Part shown: positions 10,467 to 20,113 of the stretch, in pieces
How positions within the stretch are numbered: the first letter of the stretch is position 1
Layout of the letters: every line of letters starts with the position of its first letter
Assembly: GCA_958430865.1 (NCBI GenBank)
Contig: CAUDNR010004463.1
Span: 675 to 46,169, forward strand
Source of the DNA: Entrophospora sp. SA101
Lineage: Eukaryota; Glomeromycota; Glomeromycetes; Entrophosporales; Entrophosporaceae
Reading direction: 5' to 3'
DNA: 45,495 bases
Notes under the pieces: model-generated
Database searches by the model: none
Told to the model about the DNA's origin: nothing
The model's input: the letters and a program-made list of their open reading frames with translations, nothing else
Translations under genes and position numbers: made by a program

Positions 10467-11837
10467 ATGACTTTACCACTTGAGCTTTTAACTGAAATAT
10501 TTAGATACAATGAAAGTGATTACACAACATTATATTCTTGCGTTTTTGTCAATAAACAATGGCACAATATTAATATTCCAATTTTATGGAGAAATCCATG
10601 TTATTCTCTTAACAGCACTAAAATAATAATCAATTGTTTATTGGAGGAAGAAGATAAGGATTTCTTAACTAGAAATGGTATTGAGTTAACTTTTGACCGA
10701 TTGGAGAAACAACCATTATATAATTATGCTCGATTTTGCACTAAACTTTACTTTATCAATAGTTATGATTTTCGAATGCTGACAAAAGCTCCTGGTTTAA
10801 ATATTTTACAAAATAGACTAGTAAAATTTATTTTAGATCATTCAGCAATTATTAAAGAACTTATTACTGTTAATATAAATTGTCATTGGGTAAATAATTA
10901 TCATAGATTTAATAATAGTTTTCAGTATCTTAATAAATTAACTTGTTACAGTTCTGTTAGAAGTGAATTTATTGATAAATTAGCAAATATTTGCAAATCT
11001 ATTCATTCATTACGAATATATCATAATACTTATAACAATAAACTTGAATATAGTCTGGTTCAGCTAATTAAAGCACAAAATCAAATAAAGAAATTAGCCA
11101 TTGATTCATGCACTAGTCAAGCTTTATCAGATAATTTCAAAAAAGCAATACTCACACATTCACAATCAATAATCCATTATTCAAGCAGAGGAAAAAATAA
11201 TATAGATCACATATTATTACCAGCACTTAAAAATCTAAAGACTTTATCATTAATATCAACTGCTGCTCTTTATGGTAATGATGATAGAATAAAATGTTTG
11301 AAAAATATTTTACTGCCAAACCTTGAATCTGTGAAGCTACAGATTCATCATTCATTTTTATCAGACTTGTCTGATTTTATTAATATCAATGGAGAAGCTC
11401 TTAAAAATCTGAATGTTGATGGCACACCAAATGATAGTGAATTTTTGAGAAAGTTATTTCAATCAATTGCACAATGTTGTAAAAATCTAGTAGATTTATC
11501 AATATTTTATAAGGATGAAATGGACCAGGAGTTAATGGAGGTATTCAACAATTGTATTAAATTAAAAAGTATTGAATTTAAAAAACTTGATTTTTTTTCT
11601 TTGGATAAAATAGATGGTGATAGGGTTTTAGCAACTTTAAATCAAGCATTACCAAAAAAATTAAAATCTATAATTTTTTTTCTTGAGGTTTCTAATATTA
11701 GTGACAAATCTTTTGATAATTTAATGAAGTATTGGAAAGGACCCAAACCATTTACAATAAAATTCAAGGGATTATCAGAAATTAGTGATCTTGACAAATT
11801 GATAAAAAAATATCAAGATTTAGGGTTTTTAAATTAA
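10467..11837 (+). CDS. F-box / leucine-rich-repeat protein
   Basis: An intronless 456-residue protein. I chose the ATG at 10467 because it opens directly into the F-box (MTLPLELLTEIF, then a Cys/Val block and KQWHNINIPILWRNP, residues 1-45). F-box proteins bind Skp1 and select substrates for SCF ubiquitin ligases in the cytosol or nucleus. The rest is an irregular leucine-rich-repeat array (for example LPALKNLKTLSL, LPNLESVKL, CCKNLVDLSIF, NCIKLKSIEF) that would form the substrate-binding solenoid. This architecture and size are typical of the very large F-box family of Rhizophagus-like fungi. The partner is unknown. A 28-bp sequence just upstream is repeated just downstream (see findings). 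Confidence 0.85.
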   Translation: MTLPLELLTEIFRYNESDYTTLYSCVFVNKQWHNINIPILWRNPCYSLNSTKIIINCLLEEEDKDFLTRNGIELTFDRLEKQPLYNYARFCTKLYFINSYDFRMLTKAPGLNILQNRLVKFILDHSAIIKELITVNINCHWVNNYHRFNNSFQYLNKLTCYSSVRSEFIDKLANICKSIHSLRIYHNTYNNKLEYSLVQLIKAQNQIKKLAIDSCTSQALSDNFKKAILTHSQSIIHYSSRGKNNIDHILLPALKNLKTLSLISTAALYGNDDRIKCLKNILLPNLESVKLQIHHSFLSDLSDFININGEALKNLNVDGTPNDSEFLRKLFQSIAQCCKNLVDLSIFYKDEMDQELMEVFNNCIKLKSIEFKKLDFFSLDKIDGDRVLATLNQALPKKLKSIIFFLEVSNISDKSFDNLMKYWKGPKPFTIKFKGLSEISDLDKLIKKYQDLGFLN

Positions 11838-12149
11838 ATCATATAAATTTTTTATACTTATTATTAATATATAGGTTGGAAATAAATAAATTATTTTTCA
11901 TTTTATTGTACAACAAAAAAAATTTATTTTTTTCTTTACAAAAAAAATGTTAACAATAATTTTCAACTGACTTGGGATATTGGATGTGGATATTTATAAA
12001 CCTTTTTTGAATTTTTGTATTTAAAATCATACCATTGAATTAAAGCCAAGTTCTATCTGAATAATTGAGTTCAAATAGCAGGAGAGCCTGAATATCGAAT
12101 AGCATAAAGGTTAGTTCATGCAAAATGTAATAAATTTAAAGATAATTAT
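11838..12149. other. Spacer downstream of F-box gene
   Basis: AT-rich 3' flank holding the second copy of the ~28-bp direct repeat (about 11891-11918). No gene seen. Confidence 0.5.
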
Positions 12150-12680
12150 CATACAACTTTCCCATAGCAATTTACATTGTCATTTGGATGTTCTTCTTCA
12201 TCCATGCAGATCATAATGTATTTGTCAGAATAAGGTTTTGCAGTTTCAAATAGTTGGGCTTCTATATTTATTTACAATGTTTTGTCAGCTCTTGGATCCT
12301 TATCAAGAAATTATTTCTTTTGATTTAGAATTTTGATTCTTTATCTAATCATTTAGAGTCTCACGAGTTTCAGCTGTTTAACCATCAAGTGAGACATAAT
12401 ATTTAATGTGTGATGTACCTATGGAATGTAATTTAGGTAATGGATGGCTTTTAATATGATTTCAATCAAATCTTGTCAATTTTGATCAATAAAATCAGCA
12501 TCAATTTCATTTAATTGTTCACCTAAAATCTTATCTATTTCTGAAGAGTCCCCATAACTTAGACTATTATTATGGCTTTTAATATGTTTTTGAATAAGCT
12601 TGCCCTCCTATTCAAATCCTTTTATTCCAATATGAGGTCTATATAGGTTCTATATATCTGCACCTTCACACCAAATAATG
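12150..12680 (-). pseudogene. Decayed multi-copy-type ORF
   Basis: The minus strand gives coding-like stretches broken by several stops and frame changes: PHIGIKGFE near 12640-12605, SYGDSSEIDKILGEQLNEID near 12560-12500, LIEIILKAIHYLNYIP near 12470-12425, and AQLFETAKPYSDKYIMICMD near 12270-12200. The motifs resemble a repetitive hypothetical protein family common in Rhizophagus genomes. That resemblance is from memory and no function is known. Clearly non-functional as it stands. Confidence 0.45.
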
Positions 12681-12926
12681 CTCTCTGTACATGAAACAGT
12701 ATGCAGTACTCACTCAACACTCCCATCAATACAAAAATTAGAAAATGTCAACCATTACAATATCTACATATATGTCTATAATCCAACAAATTCAAATTTT
12801 CTATGGTGGTTTTCTGATGAATTTCACAATCATGATCTAAATAAAAAATCAACTTTAAATAATAAAGTGGAAAGCAAGGATGATGAAAATTTAAAAGATA
12901 GGAGTAATGAATTAATTGAATATTGA
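12678..12926 (+). other. Uncharacterised 82-codon ORF
   Basis: An ATG-initiated open frame containing NPTNSNFLWWFSDEFHNHD and an acidic/basic C-terminal tail (VESKDDENLKDRSNELIEY). No family recognised. It sits between the decayed ORF at 12150-12680 and the hAT remnant, so it may be a fragment or chance. Confidence 0.25.
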
Positions 12927-13139
12927 AAAGGTTTTCTAAAAAAGCAACTACTTACATTAATTATTATATGTTATAATTTGACAATAAATTATAATTGATG
13001 TGAACTATATGAAGTATAAGGTGATATTGACTTATTAATTTATCATGATGAAATTAATAATTCTAAGCTGTTATAGTTGATGTAGATTGTTTTCTAAAAA
13101 AACCACATCACAATTTTCTATAAAATGTAAATTTAATTA

Positions 13140-14451
13140 GTGCAAATTCGTTGACAAAAATTTTAATAAATTATTTACCATATTAAAGCAAGGCTGAAGT
13201 TGTAAAATGGATTCAACTGTGTCATATGCAGATACCCATCAAGTCTTGCAGTATTTTTTTAATGATCCACCACTTATTTGGAATTTTCCAATACTATCTT
13301 CAAGAATTTTAGTTGCACGATGTGATTTCTTAAAGAATTTAATAATTTTATTGTATATAGAAATTAAATTTTTGGAAAATCAATGTTTTAATATGTCTCC
13401 AGGTATCAAATTGAAACAATGTGCAATGCAGCACAGATTTAACATCAGGAAATTTTTCCTGCCATAAATATTACATCCATAAATTTTAATATGTAAAGTT
13501 GTAATATTTGCATAATATTACAGGGCCCACTGTAAACTTATGTAAATAGTGTAATAATTATGTAAATCCACATCAGAAAAAATTTCCTGACGTATATGGA
13601 TGTTTAGATATGATTATTCTTCTTGCTTCTTTCACATTAGCAGCTCCATCTGTAACTATTTTCTTGTACCAATCTTAATTAAGAACCTCTTCAACTTGAA
13701 ATGCAATAAATTTCCTGTATGACTTTCTGCTGAAAAATCTTTTAGGCAGTAAAGATACTGTTGCCTACTTGATGTATAAATTATAAAATTCCAGACAGAT
13801 ATATTTCTTGGATTTGAACAACCAGTGCTAATTACCAAATTAAAGGTATTATAATATATATTGTCAAAATTTATTTATAAATAGAAAAATTAAATTCTAT
13901 AGATAAAATTACCTAGTGTTAAATTATTATCCCTTTCTAATATGTTATTTAACTTTTGATTTACCAAAGCCACTTCATTATCAAGTAATCTACCTGATAA
14001 TACTTCACTTGATGGTGGATGGTATGCAGGACATAACTGTTGCAAGAGCTCAACAAAATATGGATTCTATATTGAGAAAAAGGAATACCAGCACATACAA
14101 AAAGCTTTTATCAAGGACCTATTAATAGAATGCTTCCTTTCTTTGGTAAGTGAAGTGCTTTCATAAAATCTAGAAAGTAAAGATTATTCTGAAGAAAGTG
14201 AAATGTCATTTGATCTAGTATTTTTTTGGTTAATTAATTCAAGATACTATTTTCTTATTTCTAGATAACATCCAATACAATGATTTGCTAAATAAGCCAT
14301 AAGTCTTGTTGCTTCTCCGCATTGAAATTTTGAGGTAGTGCAGACATTTAGCAGAAAAATGACCTTTAGAATTTTCTAACAAGCTCTTTAATAAAATGTA
14401 CCCAAACATCAGCTGCTGGTCTTCATAATTGAGAGGACTATCATGTGACAT
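13140..14451 (-). pseudogene. hAT-family transposase, decayed
   Basis: The minus strand preserves hAT features in order. A BED-type zinc-finger region lies at 14370-14240 (HFSAKC, then in another frame GEATRLMAYLANHCIGC). It is followed by FVELLQQLCPAYHPPSSEVL and SGRLLDNEVA near 14080-13980, then NPRNISVWNFIIYTSSRQQ and DFSAESHTGN near 13820-13720. VTDGAANVKEARRII, a catalytic-core motif, lies near 13655-13610. IAHCFNLIPGD is at about 13430-13400, and GGSLKKY plus WVSAYDTVES are at about 13265-13205. Frameshifts, stops (one TGA just before WVSAYD, where hAT proteins usually have Arg) and a 146-bp insertion break it. No dimerisation domain is recognisable downstream. It cannot encode an active enzyme. 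Confidence 0.85.
13445..13590. mobile_element. 146-bp MITE nested in hAT remnant
   Basis: Bounded by TCAGGAAATTTTTCCTG and its near-perfect inverse CAGAAAAAATTTCCTGA (16 of 17 match). It lies between the VTDGAANV and IAHCFNL blocks of the hAT remnant, where the transposase frame should be continuous. It therefore inserted into that gene after or during its decay. The superfamily is not determined. Confidence 0.7.
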
Positions 14452-15170
14452 TTTAATGAAGATGTAAATTTAAAAATAATATGGGCATGCTTGCAACAAA
14501 ACCAGACAAAGTGAACATTGGCATTACCAAAATTTCAGGGATCAATATTGTTTTTTAATATCACAATTGTATATATTACCAATGCAATGTGATCAATGAT
14601 ATTTGTTTAGACAAAAATAGCTAATTTACATTAGGTCTACCATTTGAAGTAATTTAAAAAAAAAACAGGATGAAAAAAATTACACCTTATGTTTTCAAAA
14701 TAAAATAATACTCAGACACTGGAAGCCTACCTAAAGAAAGAAAGAAAGACTTATGAAATTTACCAAGAAGAAGAAAAATAATTAAAATTAGAAGCAGAAT
14801 GAAGATATGCTTTAAATTTTTTATTTTTATTAAAATACAAAATATTAACCATCAATAATTAAAAAATATATAACAATTAATTGTAACAATTACAATCTAA
14901 ACCAATAAATAATAAAAAAAAAATTAATTCTACAATCAACTTGAGACAACTACATAGTAAAAATCAGTTTTGACCTTATTTCGACCAGATCTGCAAATAG
15001 TCAAAATAGGTTTGACTTCATGTATAATCACATGAAATTTTTTTTAAATATTAATGTTACACAAAGACTTATAGGGACTTTAAGTCCTGGTAGGACCGAA
15101 CCTGAAACAATTCAGTCCTGGACTTTTTGGGACTCATTCCCAAAAGACTGGTTAACATTTTTTTTTAACA
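14452..15170. other. Spacer between hAT remnant and effector-like gene
   Basis: AT-rich, with a short AAAG tract near 14738 and a GC-richer patch of short palindromes at about 15065-15150 (GGGACTTTAAGTCC type). The patch may be an end of a further small element. No gene seen. Confidence 0.4.
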
Positions 15171-17082
15171 ATGGTGACAATTTTTGATGAAATTAAAAAC
15201 CAACTCAACAATGCACTTGAAGAGCATAGAAAAGGCTGATGAAGAGTTGAGGCAGTGGAGGGGGAAGTGGGAAGAGAAGTTGAACAATCTGAAGAGGGGA
15301 AGAGAGAAGGAGGAATATGGAGGCGAGAATGAGGAGTTGGAGAAAAAAGAAGAGGAATTGGAGAAGGAGAAGAAGGATTGGAGAGGGCAAGTGCGATACT
15401 TGCAAAAAAAATTCACTGAATTCAAAGAAAAAGGTAATGAACAAATTGTGTAAAAAAATTTATTTTTATTCATTCCATTTCATTTATTTAAAATAAAAGC
15501 TAATAACACAGTAAAGATAACGTAAATTGATTACTTACTCATGCATTTTTATTACTTTCTGTCTGATATTATCAACAATTTTTAGGAATAAATAGTATGA
15601 AGAAAAAAAACATTTTATCAGATCTTGTTAAATCATTCTGTGACTTGAATAATTTTAAATTGCCAAGTGACCCAAAAGTTCTAGAAACTATTCTTCTCCA
15701 ACCATTTTGTATAAAGATCCCTATTGAATCTGAAGTATATGAGCAATGGAAAAGGGAAATAATTGACATCAATATTGATGATTATTTTGTTAATGGTGAT
15801 CTATCAGGTTCTACAGCAGCTGAATTTAGTGCAGAGTGTGTACATGCTCTTTCTAGAAGAATGGAAGGTTCAGAATTTCGTCTTATCAGCAAATTTGATA
15901 ATATTGTTATCAATATTTGGGAAACTTTAAAGACATATCAATCTTTAGCTATTGACATTAACCGAAATGTTAAAGATCCATCAGGGATTACAATTGATTC
16001 TTTACAACCAGATGTACTTGTATGGGTTCAAGATGCATTGGTTTTCAAAGCAGAAAAAAAGAAGGATGGTAATTTTAGTGTAGTAATGGAGGAATTAAGG
16101 GATAAAATGAAGGATTGGAATTTGGTATCATGTGGAAATCTTCCTTATATTCTCTCATATGGTGCAGTAAAGGAAAATCTTCAATTCTTTGCCATTACTA
16201 AAGATTCCAATTTGATGTCAATTTCACCTCGCTATAATATTTCTACATTTGCTGGTGGTTAAGATAATTGTGTAATAGTGGATATTGATTTCAAGGATAC
16301 AGAATATTGCTGATTTAACATTCATCAAATCCTTTAGGTTTTAATATCAACTCCGAACATGTTTAAATGTTTTCTTGCAGCAGCAACCCTACTTCCAGAA
16401 GTTCCATTTCCCTTCTTAAAAACTTTTGATAGACAAAGTGGTGCATCTATTACATTTGTCTCAAGTGATCATATCCAAAAAAAAATAAAGAATTTTGAAG
16501 ATTATATTTACAGTGACATAGAAACTTTACAAGAAGTTTATAAAATAATTGAATCATGTGAGTATACTGTGAAAGCATTTTCAATGCCAGAAGTGCTAGT
16601 GAAGAAACGTGGAAAAAAAATAATCAAAACATATGTTGTAGATATTGCACCTGTGTGCTTCAGACAGCAACCAAAAAGATATTCAAGAATTAAAAACTGC
16701 AATATATCAAATACTTAAGGTCCTTGAGATTGTTTATGATTCAGGTTATGTACATCGAGATTTGAGTTGGGAAAATATTTGGAAAGATAGCCATGGAAGA
16801 TTCATTGTTGGTGACTGGGAACATTCTGGAAGGTTGGACAATATTCCAAAATTTGTTATTCAATGGTGGGCACCAGAATTACATAATACACCTACATCAC
16901 CATATACAGACAAAGCAGATATATATCTTGTTGGAAATTTGCTAAATACATTGGATGTATTATTATCAAATGAAGCAGTAGCATTCTGTTCACTCTTGAT
17001 GAAAAATAACCCAAATGAACGTCCCTCTGCTGTAAATGCTTTGCAGCATCAGTGGTTTAATAAGGTAAACTTTAAATGCTAA
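15171..17082 (+). pseudogene. Crinkler-like coiled-coil / PD-(D/E)xK / kinase gene, frame-broken
   Basis: Three modules lie in order. First is a Glu/Lys-rich coiled coil (15187-15433). Next is a region with the restriction-endonuclease-like motif PDVLVWVQDALVFKAEKKK (about 16009-16065), the D...ExK pattern of the PD-(D/E)xK fold. Last is a kinase-like C-terminus with YVHRDLSWENIW (HRDxxxxN catalytic loop, about 16747-16782), GDWEHSG in the DFG position and a WWAPE segment resembling APE. REase plus kinase is a known architecture of Crinkler-type (CR) eukaryotic effectors. Introns are inferred at 15434-15585 (GTAATG...TTTTAG, phase 1) and about 16257-16379. Two overlapping-frame breaks remain: near 15230, where an upstream ATG frame from 15171 ends, and near 16650-16690. 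No intron explains either, so this is a pseudogene or carries indel errors. No secretion signal is seen. The CR assignment is an inference from motifs. Confidence 0.65.
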
Positions 17083-17549
17083 ATTCTTTTCAAACTTTTT
17101 CTTTGGATATTAATTTCTATGTAACATCATTAAATTTTTGCAAAATAACTGAAAAGCAAATAATTTTTCATACTGCCTGAATTTAAAGTACAAATAAATC
17201 TTTTACAAAATAATATTTTATAAATTACTGTTAGTAAGTAAATTTATAAATAATAGACCCAAATAAAATCATTAAATTCTTAATACTTACTATTTCTTCA
17301 GAACAATCAATGCTAAGCTATAAAATTTCTTTGTGAATCCTTTAACAATTTACTTATTGTGAGTCAAAGCAAAATAAAAGATTATTTGTTTGAGGTAATA
17401 TGAAAAGTAATGATAAATGGTTATTAAAATTTGATCTCTAAAATTTTTGTCCAGCTGTAAAAGACTGACTTGGATTATTGTTGTTAACAGAATTTAATTT
17501 AAAATAAAAAGCTTACAAAGTGAACATAAGATTATATATATAGGGATAA
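17083..17549. other. AT-rich spacer
   Basis: Non-coding AT-rich DNA between the kinase-like end and the next remnant. Nothing recognisable. Confidence 0.5.
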
Positions 17550-18738
17550 GTGTATATGAAAAGTAATAATAAAAGTAACAATTATAATGGTTCTAATGAA
17601 TATGAAAAAGCAATTGATTTTTTGAAAAAGGGTTGTGATTGTGGTTGTTCTTCAAGAATTCACAAGGAAAAATTTGCAGAATTAAGGGAATCCTTTCAAG
17701 CTCTCTCTAAAACAGAGCAAGACATATTTTTAATTGCCCAACTTAAAGCAATGGATGGTGGATTGGTAAGTACTAGTAGACACCTTAAAAAGAAACCAGG
17801 TCTAATAAAAGAACTTTCTACCATTGGGATCATAATGCACTTCTTTGTCAAGAAACTTACCTCAATATGTTAGGAATTGGTAGGACTTATTTTGAAAACA
17901 TTAGAAATCATCTGATAAACAATGGTCTTCTACCAAGAATTCATGGTAATATTAAAAGGATGCCTCAATGGAAAACTAAAATGGTAATTGACAAAAGTGT
18001 TGCAGAAGTAGTAAAGAATTTTCTAGAAAATTATGCAGAAGTTCATGGATTACCAAGTCCAGGCAGAAGTATCAATAGAATAACTCAATCAATTGTATTC
18101 TTACCAGCTGAAATGAGTTATAAATCAGTACATAGAGACTTTTTAGCTGGTCTGGAAGAAGATAACAAATTGAAATTCTTAAAATATGATGCTTTCAGGA
18201 AGTTGTGACATCAATTGACACCAGAAATTCAAATTATGAGTCCAAGGACTGACTTGTGTGATACTTGTCAACATTTTCGAAATGGTTTACATTACAATGC
18301 TCACCAAGAGGAAGAAGCTAAAGAATTACTCAAAAAATTTAAAGAACATTTGTCCAAGGCAAGATTAGAAAGAAATTATTATAATAAAAACACCAAATTA
18401 GCAGAAGAACAAAGAAAATTAGTTGATCAAAATTATTCAAAGGGCAAAACAAAATATTGCGGTATTGATGCTACTGCTCATTATAGTTATGATTGAGCCC
18501 AAAATGTTCATGTACCCCATTCAGATCAACAAGTAAGTAAAATATATTACCTTAGTCCATGTAAAATCCATTTGTTTGGCATTCAAGATGAAGCAATAAG
18601 GGAACAAATTAATTATGTTCTTAATGAAAATGAAATCATAGGTAAAGGTCCCAATGGTACACTTAGCATGATTTTTGATGGAATTAAGAAATTGAATAAA
18701 GGTGAAAAGCATTTAAAGATTACTTGTGATAATGCTGG
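17550..18738 (+). pseudogene. Decayed RNase-H-like transposase relative
   Basis: Coding-like sequence starts with a Cys-rich block (GCDCGCSSRIHKEKFAELRE). It changes frame near 17800 and continues through GIGRTYFENIRNHL, HGLPSPGRSINR, PRTDLCDTCQHF and a long charged helix. YCGIDATAHYSYD and HLFGIQDEA follow, then KITCDNAG immediately before the gap. This order (DLCDxCQ, helix, xYDxAQ, FGIxDEA, CDNAG) matches a family of uncharacterised proteins widespread in invertebrates and some fungi. They look like RNase-H-fold transposases, with the Asp residues in YD and CDN as candidate catalytic residues; this is recalled, not searched. In-frame TGA codons lie at 18206-18208 and 18494-18496. The first falls where a Trp would fit (TGG to TGA). 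The C-terminus is lost at the N gap. Confidence 0.6.
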
Positions 18739-18748
18739 NNNNNNNNNN
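18739..18748. other. Assembly gap (10 N)
   Basis: Ten consecutive N. The transposase-like remnant is open up to the left edge. The VPS36-like gene on the right lacks its start. The true gap may therefore be much longer than 10 bases and may hide the missing ends of both. Confidence 0.99.
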
Positions 18749-18793
18749 CCATTAATCCTGCTTCAAAAAATGAAGCCACAAAAAAACAAATAA

Positions 18794-20095
18794 AAACCAA
18801 AATCATGTTCATATGTTATCAATTTATCAATATACAATAACAATAATGTTTTTGCATCACCATCGTCATCACCATCATCATCACCATCATTAACTCCTGC
18901 ATCATCATCACCTCTTATCACAACAACAAAAACTAATTCATCATCATCATCATTGATATCAAATTGGATATGTCCGATATGTTCATTTTCCAATACATCG
19001 CAATGTATAAAATGTCAACTTTGTGGAGTGAAAAAACTTGAATCATCGACACCACCAACAACACCACCAACAACAACAACACCATCAAGTTTAACCACTA
19101 ACACCAGCACAGCAACAAAAACAAATATCAGTTCAGATCAAAAAAATGAAACGTTAACAACAACACCATCATCTAATGATGAAAATAGTGAAATAGCATG
19201 TCCAATGTGTACGTTTTTGAATCATTCTAGTATGATTAGATGTGAGATTTGTGATGCAGAATTAGAAACTTTTAATAAAGCAAATATTGATAATGCTGTA
19301 GAGTTATCAAGAATTAAAAGCAGCGGTGGACCTAATCCAGATTTTATTAAATTGGCATTTCGTGGTGGAGGTGCTAGTGTTTTTTATGATAAATTAAAAA
19401 TCGCAATATCTACAAAAGAATGGGAGGTATGTTTTATATTACAATATATATATATATATACATAATATACATATTTATTTTATAATTAAAAAATTTTTAT
19501 TTCCTTATAGAAATCAGATGACCAATCAACATCAAAATCAACATCAGCACTTGGAACTGTTCATAGTGGAATTAGTATGGATATATAATTGACTGATTTT
19601 AAAGTTTATTACCAAACATTCTAAATAAATATACATATACAATATATATGTAATATAGGTGGTATAATTCGTACTGCTGAACAAAACCAAAAAGAACAAG
19701 AAGAAACTTTAAATCAAGCCTTTAAAGATCTGGATGGATTGATGGCAAAAGCAGCAGAAATGGTAATAGATATATAGATAAATATATAAATATATATAAT
19801 ATAATAATATTATATTGTATTACTATGTTTATTTTTAAAGGTTACACTTGCAGAAACTATAAGTAATAGATTGAATAAAGAATCACAAGATTCAGAGGAA
19901 TCATCAGCAGATGAAACTTTAAATTTCAGAACATATATGTTAGAATTGGGTATTCCAAATCCAGTGACAAAGTATGTATTCACTCACTATCAAAAGAAAA
20001 AGATCTTTTATATATATTAACTAATTTATTTATTATATTTATTTAGAGATTCTGCAGGATCGATCTATCATAAAGAATTAGCAAAATGTGATTAA
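18794..20095 (+). CDS. VPS36: VPS36-like ESCRT-II subunit, lacking both ends
   Basis: VPS36 links ubiquitinated cargo to ESCRT-II on endosomes. Five exons fit: 18794(open)-19426, 19511-19574, 19659-19762, 19841-19971, 20047-20095, all GT-AG and in phase. Two NZF zinc fingers are visible (WICPICSFSNTSQCIKCQLC; then CPMC...RCEIC), separated by a Thr/Ser/Pro linker. Next come the second half of the GLUE domain (IKLAFRGGGASVFYDKLK) and the start of the EAP30 region (SGIIRTAEQ, AFKDLDGLMAKAAEMV, then GIPNPVTKDSAGSIYHKELA). NZF fingers inserted in GLUE are also known from yeast Vps36. The first half of GLUE is absent upstream. The EAP30 winged-helix domains that normally follow are absent too: a stop comes right after KELAKCD, 18 bp before the end of the convergent TPR gene. 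This is a truncated or misassembled copy. The exons themselves carry no frameshift. Confidence 0.8.
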
Positions 20096-20113
20096 TCATC
20101 ATGTAATAATTCG

